A DNA stretch of 33,219 nt from an uncultured Muribaculaceae bacterium (GTDB lineage: Bacteria > Bacteroidota > Bacteroidia > Bacteroidales > Muribaculaceae): positions 1 through 33,219 of the forward strand of contig CAJUBC010000022.1 of assembly GCA_910584545.1 (NCBI GenBank), written 5' to 3'. Both the position numbers and the translations under genes were made by a program. A model generated the notes under the pieces. The model was given only the letters and a program-made list of their open reading frames with translations. It was not told where the DNA came from and did no database searches. Numbering within the stretch: position 1 is the stretch's first letter; the number at the start of each line of letters is the position of its first letter. Shown in pieces: positions 16,417 through 24,488 of this stretch.

Positions 16417-18296
16417 TTCCTATATGTTTCTTCGATATAATTTATAAATGCTTCGTTGATTCGGCGCACTCCGCCGGGAGTGGGATAATCGCCGGAGAAA
16501 TACCAGTCGCCGGGACTTCGGGGACATGCGTCATGCAGTCCCTCAAGCGACTGATACACAATATGTATTTCCGTGTCAACACCTTCAGGGCGTACCATCT
16601 CGGCAATCTTCTCCGAGATCTCGCGGTCCGTGAAGAGTGCGTAGAGGCGCTTCACATGGTTCTCCATCTCGCCCGAGGGGAGCGAACGCTGGGCGAGACA
16701 GTCCTGATATATCTTCTCCACGACATGGCCAAGGCCTCGCTCACGGGTGAGCTGGATAGCCGCCCGGAAGGCGATGAACTCGTCCATGCGGGCCATGTCG
16801 ATGCCGTAATAGTCGGGATAGCGCACCTGCGGGCTGCTGCTCACCACCACTATACGCTTCGGCGACAGGCGGTCAAGGATGCGGATGATACTTTCACACA
16901 GAGTGGTGCCGCGCACAATGCTGTCGTCTATCACCACGAGGTTGTCGACACCGGGACGCAGCGAGCCGTAGGTAATGTCGTAGACATGGGCGGCAAGGTC
17001 ATTGCGCGAGCTACCCTCGGAGATGAATGTGCGCAGCTTTATGTCCTTCCACGCCACCTTTTCGGTGCGGATGCGGCGACCAAGGATTTTCTCAAGCTGT
17101 TCGGGAGTGAGGTTGCCGTTGGCTTCTATGATCTCCTGCGCCTTGCACCTGTTGAGGTACTCGTTGAATCCCTGGGCCATTCCGAAGAAAGCGCTCTCGG
17201 CGGTGTTGGGAATATAAGAGAATACAGTGTCGTCGATCTCGCCATCGATAGCCTCGAGAATCGGGTTGACAAGGTTGCGGCCGAGCTGTTTGCGCTCGCG
17301 ATAGATATCGATGTCGGAGCCGCGGCTGAAATATACCCTCTCGAAAGAGCAAGGGAGCGTCCTCTTCGGCTCGATAATCTGCTCGAGACGCATATTTCCG
17401 GTGCGGGAGATGACCACCGCCTGCCCCGGCATCAGCTCATGTATCGCCGGTGCCTCGACGTTGAAAGTGGTCTGGAGCACGGGACGCTCTGATGCGAGAG
17501 CCCACACCTCGTCGTCGGAATACCAGAAAGCGGGGCGGATTCCCCATGGATCGCGCATCACGAAAGACTCGCCGGAGCCGGTGACACCGCAGAGCACATA
17601 GCCGCCGTCCCACACCGGAGAGGACTCCCGGAGCGGAGCGGCAACGTCGATATGATGTTCTATGTATTCGGTTATGTCGGTGTCGGCGAGCCCCCGGGCG
17701 ACAGCCTCGTTGAAACGGCGTTCACTCTCCCGGTCGAGCCTGTGACCGAGTTGCTCAAGCAGGATATAGGTGTCGGAGATCATGCGGGGATGCTGTCCCT
17801 TCACTGCGATGGTGCTGAAGATCTCGTCGACATTGGTCATGTTGAAATTGGCGCAGATGCACAGGTTCTTCGCCCGCCAGTTGCTGCGTCGCAGAAACGG
17901 ATGGACATAAGAAAGGCCGCTCTTTCCCGTGGTGGAGTAACGAAGATGTCCCATATAGACTTCTCCGGCGAAGGGAATGTGGCGGCCCGCGAAATCAGCA
18001 TCGTCAAGTTCACCGGGATCAAAATCCCTGAACTTCTCGTGGACGGCGGCGAAAACCTTTCTGATGGCGTCGTTGCCCTCGGCCCGTTCCCGGTAAAGGA
18101 ACTCCTGGCCCGGAGCGGCATTCATTTTCAGACAGGCAAGCCCGGCACCTTCCTGACCTCGGTTATGCTGCTTCTCCATCATCAGATAGAGCTTGTTGAG
18201 ACCATACATCCAGATGCCATATTTGCGGTGATAGTGGTCCAGAGGTTTCATCAGCCTCACCATGGCCACACCGCATTCATGTTTAAGTTGTTCCAT
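16413..18296 (-). CDS. purF: Long amidophosphoribosyltransferase-like protein
   Basis: PurF makes phosphoribosylamine from PRPP and glutamine, the first step of purine synthesis. This chain has 627 residues, against about 470-500 for most bacterial PurF. An Ntn-hydrolase domain begins with Cys8 after the short leader MEQLKHE, which would be removed to expose the nucleophile. NRGQEGAG and GHLRYSTTG follow. The PRTase signature VVIDDSIVRGTTL lies near residues 447-462. The extra length sits in insertions of the first domain and a C-terminal tail after RYPDYYGIDM. I start it at 18296, where the family sequence begins and AAAGAGAG precedes. Bacteroidales often keep such a long paralogue beside a standard PurF (family knowledge, not checked). 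Its place at the head of the UMP operon, overlapping carA by 4 bp, hints at a link between purine and pyrimidine supply. Confidence 0.85.
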   Translation of the reverse strand: MEQLKHECGVAMVRLMKPLDHYHRKYGIWMYGLNKLYLMMEKQHNRGQEGAGLACLKMNAAPGQEFLYRERAEGNDAIRKVFAAVHEKFRDFDPGELDDADFAGRHIPFAGEVYMGHLRYSTTGKSGLSYVHPFLRRSNWRAKNLCICANFNMTNVDEIFSTIAVKGQHPRMISDTYILLEQLGHRLDRESERRFNEAVARGLADTDITEYIEHHIDVAAPLRESSPVWDGGYVLCGVTGSGESFVMRDPWGIRPAFWYSDDEVWALASERPVLQTTFNVEAPAIHELMPGQAVVISRTGNMRLEQIIEPKRTLPCSFERVYFSRGSDIDIYRERKQLGRNLVNPILEAIDGEIDDTVFSYIPNTAESAFFGMAQGFNEYLNRCKAQEIIEANGNLTPEQLEKILGRRIRTEKVAWKDIKLRTFISEGSSRNDLAAHVYDITYGSLRPGVDNLVVIDDSIVRGTTLCESIIRILDRLSPKRIVVVSSSPQVRYPDYYGIDMARMDEFIAFRAAIQLTRERGLGHVVEKIYQDCLAQRSLPSGEMENHVKRLYALFTDREISEKIAEMVRPEGVDTEIHIVYQSLEGLHDACPRSPGDWYFSGDYPTPGGVRRINEAFINYIEETYRK

Positions 18297-18305
18297 GTCG
18301 CTCTC

Positions 18306-18318
18306 TTTGCAATGCAAA
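18306..18318. promoter_or_regulatory. Palindrome over the purF-car-pyr promoter
   Basis: TTTGCA and TGCAAA form perfect 6-bp arms around one base. On the minus strand one arm includes the TTTG of the -7 box and the other covers the likely transcription start. A dimeric repressor could bind here. The arm next to the start may also matter for RNA structure close to the ATG. Confidence 0.45.
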
Positions 18319-18346
18319 ATTAATAAAAAAATCTGAAATCGGCAAG
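18315..18346 (-). promoter_or_regulatory. Promoter of the purF-car-pyr operon
   Basis: On the minus strand TAATTTTG (18315-18322) fits the -7 pattern exactly. CTTG (18343-18346), one mismatch from TTTG, lies 20 bases upstream. Transcription would begin near 18307-18311, leaving a leader of only about 10-15 bases before the purF ATG. Read-through from panB may add to it. Confidence 0.65.
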
Positions 18347-18402
18347 TTCCCCCCTTACCCTCTCGCGCGCCCGCGTCCCCATGAGCGCCCGACATGAAGA
18401 AT

Positions 18403-19224
18403 TCAATATGATTCCTCCTCGGAGGGAAAATCTCCGCTCTTCACATCCTCTATGTAGCGGCCGACGGCACTGTTGACAACTTCTCCGATATTGGCGTACT
18501 TACGCAGGAATCGGGGAGAGAAACCATCGTTCATTCCGAGCATGTCGTGCATGACGAGCACCTGACCGTCCGTGCCTCCTCCCGCTCCGATGCCGATCAC
18601 CGGTATCGTAAGGTCTGACGCGACCTTACGGGCGAGATCGGCCGGAATCTTCTCGAGCACAACAGCGAAGCATCCGATCTCCTCGAGCATCCTGGCGTCG
18701 GACATGAGTTTGTCTGCCTCCTCTTTCTCGCGCGCACGGACATTGTATGTGCCGAACTTATTGATGCTCTGCGGCGTAAGGCCGAGATGGCCCATCACCG
18801 GGATTCCTGCGCAGAGTATCCGCTCAACCGACTCCCTGATTTCGGCTCCGCCCTCCATCTTGACAGCCTCGGCATGGCTCTCCTTCATGATGCGGATGGC
18901 GGATGCAAGCGCTTCCTTGGAATTGCCCTGATATGAACCGAACGGCATATCCACCACCACCAGCGCCCGCCTGGTGCCTTTCATCACAGACTTGGCGTGG
19001 TAGATCATCTGGTCGAGGGTGATGGGAAGCGTAGTGACGTTTCCCGCCATGACATTGGAGGCTGAGTCTCCCACAAGGATCACATCTATACCGGCGCGAT
19101 CGATAAGTTTAGCCATGGTGTAGTCGTATGCGGTCAGCATAGAAATCTTCTCGCCGCGGGCTTTCATCTCCACCAGACGGCTGGTGGTCACCTTGCGGGC
19201 GTTGTCTGTCGTATTGGTTGACAT
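18403..19224 (-). CDS. panB: 3-methyl-2-oxobutanoate hydroxymethyltransferase
   Basis: PanB adds a hydroxymethyl group from methylene-tetrahydrofolate to ketoisovalerate, giving ketopantoate on the way to pantothenate and coenzyme A. The 273-residue TIM-barrel protein has the metal and substrate motifs LVGDSASNVMAGN, KMEGG, GHLGLTPQSINKFG, the catalytic-glutamate segment VLEKIPADLA, and PVIGIGAGGGTDGQVLV. Start and length fit the family. No panC or panD is nearby. It has its own good promoter (19308-19338) and lies 106 bp upstream of the purF start, so some transcription may continue into the UMP operon. Confidence 0.96.
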   Translation of the reverse strand: MSTNTTDNARKVTTSRLVEMKARGEKISMLTAYDYTMAKLIDRAGIDVILVGDSASNVMAGNVTTLPITLDQMIYHAKSVMKGTRRALVVVDMPFGSYQGNSKEALASAIRIMKESHAEAVKMEGGAEIRESVERILCAGIPVMGHLGLTPQSINKFGTYNVRAREKEEADKLMSDARMLEEIGCFAVVLEKIPADLARKVASDLTIPVIGIGAGGGTDGQVLVMHDMLGMNDGFSPRFLRKYANIGEVVNSAVGRYIEDVKSGDFPSEEESY

Positions 19225-19307
19225 ATCTCTCTGTTTATTTTGTCATTAACTGAGAATAAGACCCTTTCCTATAAAAAACCTGCATGAGGGTAGCCTCTAT
19301 ACGGCTG

Positions 19308-19338
19308 CAAAGTTACCTATTTTTTTCGAGCAGACAAA
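19308..19338 (-). promoter_or_regulatory. Promoter of panB
   Basis: On the minus strand TTTG (19335-19338) and TAACTTTG (19308-19315) are separated by 19 bases. Both match the Bacteroidales -33/-7 pattern exactly. Transcription would start near 19300-19304, about 75-80 bases before the panB ATG. Confidence 0.75.
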
Positions 19339-19471
19339 AAATACTCGCATTGAGACCCGGGAGACTCGGGGAGGGCCACTGACTCTCCGGGCATGAAGAA
19401 CCGTTAGCGGCAAAATAATGAAGCCACCGGGTATTTCAGAGCCTTTCAGTCCTTTGCATCTATAAATCCGA

Positions 19472-19503
19472 TTTGTCTGTAACAGAATTTTTTTGTAACT
19501 TTG
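19472..19503 (+). promoter_or_regulatory. Promoter of the polysaccharide locus
   Basis: TTTG (19472-19475) and TAACTTTG (19496-19503) are separated by 20 bases, a perfect fit to the Bacteroidales -33/-7 pattern. Transcription would start near 19508-19510. That leaves a leader of about 150 bases before 19657. Confidence 0.8.
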
Positions 19504-19567
19504 CGGACGAAATTATGTGCGGCAACTACAACGCCGGAATCAAGGTGCGAGATATTACCCCTGATTA

Positions 19568-19657
19568 CGGCAATGACTGCCGCATGAAACGACAACACAC
19601 CCTCTCTTCCAAGAGGGCATACTTATCGCGACTTCGGGCAGGAAGACACTGCCCGGA
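19568..19657 (+). promoter_or_regulatory. Structured leader of the polysaccharide locus
   Basis: Three hairpins follow one another: CGGCA/TGCCG at 19568-19582, CCCTCT/AGAGGG at 19600-19617, and CGGGCA/TGCCCG at 19635-19655. The last can extend by a wobble pair and a T-A pair to base 19657, the A of the first possible ATG. None is followed by a T-run. They could affect translation start or antitermination. Short stems also arise by chance in GC-rich DNA. Confidence 0.4.
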
Positions 19658-20814
19658 TGTCGGAGGCACCTCTAAAACTGGACTTTATGGCAAATTGGAT
19701 AGACAATTATTTTATCGGGATGCTCATCTCGATTATTTTGACGGGGGTTATTATTCCGAAAATCCTGCTGATTGCATTCCGGAAGAAATTATTCGATGAA
19801 ATCGATGAGCGCAAGATACACAGGGGAATAGTGCCGCGCCTCGGCGGCATCGCGTTCCTGCCGGCTATCGTATTCTCTTTCTGCGTGGTGGTGGGGTTCA
19901 ACCTCCGGCTTGACGAGCTCGCGCTTGGAGAGCCCGTGATGGAAGAGATGACTCCCGTGTTATTCCTGCTCTGCGGGCTTATGCTGATGTATCTCGTGGG
20001 CATAGCCGATGACCTGATAGGAGTACGTTACCGCGGCAAGTTCCTGCTTCAGATTTTAACCGGTGCGCTCCTCGCGGGCGGCGGGATGTGGGTATCGAAC
20101 CTATACGGGTTCCTCTGGATACACCAATGGCCTGACTGGCTGGGATGGCTGCTCACCATATTCCTCGTGGTCTATGTAGTGAACTCGATAAACCTCATCG
20201 ATGGAATCGACGGCCTGGCATCGGGACTGAGCATGATCGCCCTGATATTCTACAGTATCGTATTCTTCATGGCCGGGGAGTATCTCTTCGCGCTCATGGC
20301 CGGCACGACTCTCGGCGCGCTGATTCCGTTTTTCTACTACAATGTGTTCGGTCATGCCGAGAAGCATAACAAGATTTTCATGGGCGACACCGGTTCGCTC
20401 ACTATCGGGACGATGCTCGCGTTTCTGTCGATCGCTGTGTTCCGCATCCCGCTCGGCGATATCCCCGGCGACCAGAATCCCCTCATCCTCGCCATCGCAC
20501 CGATCATCCTCCCCTGCTTCGACGTGATCAGGGTGTTTGTCCACAGGGTACGTCACGGATCAAATCCGTTCCTGCCAGACAAATGCCACATCCACCACAA
20601 GTTGCTGGCCCTGGGATGGGTGCAGTGGAAAGCCCTGATCACCATACTGATATCGGACGCAGCGATAGTTTGCATAAACCTGCTTCTCTCCTCCCATGTG
20701 CAGCCCACCTGGCTGATTCTCGGAGACATTGCGGTATGGACGCTGCTCAATCTGATGCTGACGCATCTAATCAGGCTCCGCGAGCGGAGACTCAACGTCA
20801 AGCTCTATGACTGA
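19657..20814 (+). CDS. WecA/MraY-family sugar-1-phosphate transferase
   Basis: This integral membrane enzyme would move a sugar-1-phosphate (commonly GlcNAc-1-P) from a UDP-sugar to undecaprenyl phosphate, starting polysaccharide assembly. About ten hydrophobic segments are visible. Family motifs are present: IHRGIVPRLGG near residue 58, a DD-containing loop (IADDLIGVRYRGK), NLIDGIDGLASG, GDTGSLTIG and the cytoplasmic HIHH in PDKCHIHHKLLALG. The HIHH loop and the neighbours favour the WecA branch over MraY. The start is uncertain: ATG at 19657 (385 residues) touches a hairpin, while ATG at 19687 (375 residues, MANWIDNY) begins just before the first membrane helix. It is first in the polysaccharide locus. 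The sugar used cannot be read from sequence. Confidence 0.88.
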   Translation: MSEAPLKLDFMANWIDNYFIGMLISIILTGVIIPKILLIAFRKKLFDEIDERKIHRGIVPRLGGIAFLPAIVFSFCVVVGFNLRLDELALGEPVMEEMTPVLFLLCGLMLMYLVGIADDLIGVRYRGKFLLQILTGALLAGGGMWVSNLYGFLWIHQWPDWLGWLLTIFLVVYVVNSINLIDGIDGLASGLSMIALIFYSIVFFMAGEYLFALMAGTTLGALIPFFYYNVFGHAEKHNKIFMGDTGSLTIGTMLAFLSIAVFRIPLGDIPGDQNPLILAIAPIILPCFDVIRVFVHRVRHGSNPFLPDKCHIHHKLLALGWVQWKALITILISDAAIVCINLLLSSHVQPTWLILGDIAVWTLLNLMLTHLIRLRERRLNVKLYD

Positions 20815-20869
20815 CCCCCGTCAGTTAGTCTGAAAACCCATGCACACGCTGACATTTTTGCGGAAAGAG

Positions 20870-20911
20870 ACTGAAACAGGAATGTCAAAAACTGAAACAG
20901 GAATGTCAAAA
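20870..20911 (+). repeat. Perfect 21-bp tandem duplication before the wza-like gene
   Basis: The unit ACTGAAACAGGAATGTCAAAA occurs twice back to back. Its CTGAAACA core returns at 20986-20993 and 21008-21015, the last copy touching the start codon of the wza-like gene. It could be a repeated binding site or a slippage duplication. Confidence 0.75.
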
Positions 20912-21015
20912 GAGGAATCTGCATAAGATTTTAAGATATTTTACGTTTTAAAATTCGGAAGAGATTCCGTCAACAACAAAAGAAACTGAAACAATTGTAA
21001 GAATAGTCTGAAACA

Positions 21016-21867
21016 ATGAAGATTAAGTTATTATCCTGTGGTCTTGTACTGGCCTCGGCCGCAGTGCTTTCCGGATGTTCTGTGCCAAAGAACGTGGCAT
21101 ACTTCCAGGACACGGAAACATCCGCCATACTCGCGGCCGCGAATCCGCAGCCTATTACCATAAAACCCGATGATAAAATCAGCATAATAGTAAAGACAAA
21201 GGATCCGGCCATCAGCGACCTCTTCAATCTTCCCGTCTATTCCACCCGCATCGGCCAGCAGACCGGCCAGTCGATCAACGGTACAGGAGCGCGCATACGC
21301 ACCTATTCAGCTTCAGGTTCCGAAGGAATCGCATATTACACCGTGGACCCGGCAGGCGACATAGACTTCCCCGTACTTGGCAAAATCCACGTAGCAGGGA
21401 TGACCCGTCCGGAACTCGCAGGCTACATCAAGGGAGAACTTGTGGGACGCGACCTCGCCAAGGAACCGACCGTGGTGGTGGAGTTCCCCGCCAGCGGCAT
21501 CAACATACTCGGAGAAGTGGCGCAGCCCGGCCGATATGACCTGAACCGCGACCGCATCAACGTGATCGAGGCCATCTCTCTTGCCGGCGACATGACAATC
21601 ACCGGTCAGCGCGAAAACGTGAAAGTAATCCGCGAAGAGGAAGGCAAGGTCAAGACATACGTGCTCGACCTCACCAACATGGAGAAAGCTCTCGCTTCGC
21701 CCGGCTACTATCTGCAGCAGAACGATATCGTCTATGTAGAGCCGAACGAGAAACGCAAGCGCGAGACTACAGTAAACGGTAACAACGCCCTCTCCACCAG
21801 CTTCTGGGTTTCAGTGGGCTCGCTGCTTCTGTCTGCTGTTACAACAGTAGGAGTGTTCATAAAATAG
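21016..21867 (+). CDS. Wza-like polysaccharide export lipoprotein
   Basis: The protein would form the outer-membrane export channel for the polysaccharide. A lipoprotein signal ends in the lipobox LSGC (Cys21). The Poly_export domain follows (about 50-165, including KPDDKISIIVKT and DPAGDIDFPVLGKIHV), then an SLBB-like domain (GEVAQPGRYDLNRDRINVIEAI, about 176-235). A C-terminal hydrophobic helix (FWVSVGSLLLSAVTTVGVFI) matches the outer-membrane helix of Wza-type proteins. At 283 residues it is shorter than E. coli Wza (379), as is usual in Bacteroidetes. It sits 200 bp after the WecA-type gene and 76 bp before its likely partner, the tyrosine kinase. That pairing is standard for Wzy-dependent export. 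Confidence 0.9.
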   Translation: MKIKLLSCGLVLASAAVLSGCSVPKNVAYFQDTETSAILAAANPQPITIKPDDKISIIVKTKDPAISDLFNLPVYSTRIGQQTGQSINGTGARIRTYSASGSEGIAYYTVDPAGDIDFPVLGKIHVAGMTRPELAGYIKGELVGRDLAKEPTVVVEFPASGINILGEVAQPGRYDLNRDRINVIEAISLAGDMTITGQRENVKVIREEEGKVKTYVLDLTNMEKALASPGYYLQQNDIVYVEPNEKRKRETTVNGNNALSTSFWVSVGSLLLSAVTTVGVFIK

Positions 21868-21875
21868 CATCTGCA

Positions 21876-21898
21876 GGCGCTGCCGTGACGGTGGCGCC
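21876..21898 (+). other. Intercistronic hairpin between the wza-like and wzc-like genes
   Basis: GGCGCTGCCG pairs with CGGTGGCGCC (10 bp including two G-T wobbles) around a TGA loop. No T-run follows, so a standard intrinsic terminator is unlikely. It begins 8 bases after the upstream stop and ends 45 bases before the kinase start. It may protect the upstream mRNA end or mark a processing site. Confidence 0.55.
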
Positions 21899-21943
21899 GG
21901 TCGTTGTGTAAAATAATAATTCAAGAAAAGGTATCTTCCGATA

Positions 21944-24370
21944 ATGGAACAGAGCTTAGAATTCAACAATGAAATCAGGAGCGCGGCCGATGACCAGTTC
22001 TCCTTCAAGGACTACATGGACCAGTGCCTCGCCAAATGGAAATGGTTCGTGGCATCGGTTTTGGCGGTCTGCTGCATAGGCACGCTCTACATCCTCCGTC
22101 AGCAACCGGAGTACAGCCGCAGCATGCAGGTGCTCATCAAGGATCAGGACATGGGAGGCGGAGCCGACATCTCCAGCGCTTTCTCGTCGATGGGTCTTGT
22201 AGCCTCGAACACCAACGTGAACAACGAAATGATCGCCCTTCTGTCTCCCGCGGTGATGTCTGAGGTGGTGCAGCGTCTTCACCTTGACGTGAACTACGTG
22301 AAGAAAGGCACTTTCCACGGCACGACCCTCTACGGAAAGACAGCACCCTATATCGTGACTTTCCCCGACCTGAAGTCGGAGCAGGGAGGTTCGTTCCGCA
22401 TCACGCTCCGTCCCGACGGAAGCGCGCTGATGGAGAAGTTCGCGTTAGGGACTCCCGACGGCGTGGAGAAATTCAAGAACAAGATAGACCTCAAGCCCGG
22501 TTTCCAGACAGTGAGGACTCCTCTGGGCAAGGTGACGTTCACTCCTAACCCCGCCTACACAGGCGAACCGCTCGAAAAACCTCTCGTGATGTACGTGGGT
22601 CGCTCGGGAATGCAGAATGCCATAGAGACCTATCTCGCTAAAATAAAGGGAGACCTTACCGACAAGGACGCAGACGTGATCGACCTCTCGATACGCGACG
22701 TGTCGGTCGAACGCGCCGTAGACGTGCTTAACAATATCGTGGCCGTTTACAACGAGATATGGGTCAACGACAAGAACCAGATTGCCGTGGCCACCTCCAA
22801 CTTCATCGACGAGCGGCTCAAGCTGCTGCAGAGTGAGCTCGGAGTGGTCGACAGCGACATATCGGAATACAAGAGCCGCACACTCGTTCCTGACATCCAG
22901 GAAGCCGCCAAGCTCAACATGAAGAGCACACAGGATCTTTCAGACAAGGAGCTCGAGCTCAACAACCAGCTGTCCATGGCCACCTACGTCCGCGACTATC
23001 TGCAGAACCCAGCCAACAGAAACGCCGTGATTCCGGTCAACACCGGCATGGGCTCCAACCAGCTCGAGGTGCAGATCACCACTTACAACAACCTCTTGCT
23101 CGCCCGCAACAACCTTGCGGCAAGTTCATCGGCCAACAACCCGCTGGTACGAGACTACGACACCCAGCTCGTGGGAATGCGCGATGCTATCGACCGCGCG
23201 GTCAACGCCCAGGTGGCGGCGCTCAACAAGAACCTGCGCAACCTCGGAGGCGCCAAGGGAGAACTCCGCGAACAGCTTTCGTCCGCGCCGTCGCAGGCCA
23301 AGCACCTGCTCGGCATAGAGCGCCAGCAGAAAGTGAAAGAGGAACTCTACCTCTATCTGCTCCAGAAGCGTGAGGAGAACGAACTCAGCCAGACGTTCAC
23401 CGCCTATAACACCCGCATCATCACGCCTCCCTACGGCTCCCTCCATCCTGTGGCGCCAAAGAAGATGCTGATAATGCTGATCGCTTTCCTCGTGGGTCTC
23501 GCAATCCCCGCAATGATTATCTACGTACGCGAGTCGACCAATACCAAGATCCGCTCGCGCAAGGATATCGAACGCATGACCACCCCTTTTATCGGAGAGA
23601 TTCCGTTCGTGGGACGCAAACGCTTCATGGAAAGATTCCGCAAGAAGACAGCTCCGAAGAAGAAAGGGCAGCTTGAGGAAGTCAAGCTATCCATACGTCC
23701 GGGAAGCCGCGATCTGGCGACGGAGGCATTCAAGGTGATCCGCGGAAACATCGACTTCATGATAAAGAACGACAGCACGTCGAACATCATACTGCTCACG
23801 TCGTTCAACCCGGGCAGCGGTAAGTCGTACGTATCGTTCAACCTCGCGGCATCGTTCGTGATGAAAGGTAAGAAAGTGCTGGTCGTAGACTGTGACCTCC
23901 GTCACGGATCCACATCGCAGTTCGTAGGCATGCCTTCGAAGGGTCTTTCCAACTATCTCATCGGCACGACCGACGACTGGCATTCGATGCTGCGTTCGGC
24001 CAAGGAGCTTGATGGTCTCAGGGTACTACCGATCGGCCACCGTCCGCCGAACCCATCCGAGCTGCTTGACAACGGCCGACTCGGCGAGATGCTCAAAGAG
24101 GCTGCCAAAGAATTCGAGTATGTATTCCTCGACTGCCCGCCGGTAGACGTGGTAGTCGACACACAGATAATAGAGAAATACGTGGACCGCACGATCTTCG
24201 TGATCCGCGCAGGATTGCTTGAAAAAGATGCCGTGCCCGAAATCGACCTGCTTTACAAGCAGCGGAGATTCAAGCAGATGAGCGTCCTTCTCAACGGTAC
24301 GGAAGGAATATCGAGCCGTTACGGCTACTACGGAGGCTCGGGATATTACAACCGCGACCTTGATGATTGA
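21944..24370 (+). CDS. Wzc-like polysaccharide co-polymerase and tyrosine kinase
   Basis: This 808-residue inner-membrane protein would control chain length and export by cycles of tyrosine phosphorylation. It has an N-terminal Wzz-like domain after a first membrane helix (about 35-52), a long helical periplasmic part with coiled-coil character (about 270-480), and a second helix (about 508-528). A cytoplasmic BY-kinase domain follows. Walker A is NPGSGKSYVSFN (about 620-632), Walker A' is VLVVDCDLRHG (about 645-655), and Walker B is YVFLDCPPVD. The C-terminus carries a tyrosine cluster (RYGYYGGSGYYNRD, about 791-804) that is the usual autophosphorylation site. It follows the wza-like gene and precedes the phosphatase gene, matching the Wza-Wzc-phosphatase set. 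Kinase and Wzz parts are fused, as in proteobacterial Wzc. Confidence 0.94.
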   Translation: MEQSLEFNNEIRSAADDQFSFKDYMDQCLAKWKWFVASVLAVCCIGTLYILRQQPEYSRSMQVLIKDQDMGGGADISSAFSSMGLVASNTNVNNEMIALLSPAVMSEVVQRLHLDVNYVKKGTFHGTTLYGKTAPYIVTFPDLKSEQGGSFRITLRPDGSALMEKFALGTPDGVEKFKNKIDLKPGFQTVRTPLGKVTFTPNPAYTGEPLEKPLVMYVGRSGMQNAIETYLAKIKGDLTDKDADVIDLSIRDVSVERAVDVLNNIVAVYNEIWVNDKNQIAVATSNFIDERLKLLQSELGVVDSDISEYKSRTLVPDIQEAAKLNMKSTQDLSDKELELNNQLSMATYVRDYLQNPANRNAVIPVNTGMGSNQLEVQITTYNNLLLARNNLAASSSANNPLVRDYDTQLVGMRDAIDRAVNAQVAALNKNLRNLGGAKGELREQLSSAPSQAKHLLGIERQQKVKEELYLYLLQKREENELSQTFTAYNTRIITPPYGSLHPVAPKKMLIMLIAFLVGLAIPAMIIYVRESTNTKIRSRKDIERMTTPFIGEIPFVGRKRFMERFRKKTAPKKKGQLEEVKLSIRPGSRDLATEAFKVIRGNIDFMIKNDSTSNIILLTSFNPGSGKSYVSFNLAASFVMKGKKVLVVDCDLRHGSTSQFVGMPSKGLSNYLIGTTDDWHSMLRSAKELDGLRVLPIGHRPPNPSELLDNGRLGEMLKEAAKEFEYVFLDCPPVDVVVDTQIIEKYVDRTIFVIRAGLLEKDAVPEIDLLYKQRRFKQMSVLLNGTEGISSRYGYYGGSGYYNRDLDD

Positions 24371-24407
24371 CATCAGCAGAGAGACACGGTTACGACATAC
24401 TCTGTGC

Positions 24408-24440
24408 CGGGCAAGCCTCCGCAATGCGGCGGCTTGCCCG
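24408..24440 (+). other. Strong hairpin between the wzc-like and phosphatase genes
   Basis: Two 15-base arms pair at 14 positions with one T-C mismatch around an AAT loop (arms 24408-24422 and 24426-24440). It is GC-rich and very stable, but no T-run follows. It lies 38 bases after the kinase stop and 48 bases before the phosphatase start. It could slow exonucleases, act as a partial terminator, or set the kinase-to-phosphatase ratio. Confidence 0.65.
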
Positions 24441-24488
24441 CACACTTAGAAAACAGATTGTCGATTAATATCATAATAATGAACGATT

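Larger units (their letters stand above)
19225..19656. other. Divergent control region between panB and the polysaccharide locus
   Basis: These 432 bp hold the minus-strand panB promoter (19308-19338), the plus-strand polysaccharide promoter (19472-19503) and the structured leader of the latter. An imperfect GC-rich inverted repeat (about 19356-19391) lies between the promoters. I do not accept the open frame starting at 19473: it overlaps the promoter and has no recognisable family. Confidence 0.6.

Noticed and set aside
16404..17492. Open frame of 362 codons on the plus strand
   Set aside because: It is antisense to the purF-like gene and has no recognisable family.
19473..19799. 108-codon frame overlapping the polysaccharide promoter
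   Set aside because: It starts inside the -33 box, runs into the WecA-type gene in another frame, and matches no family.
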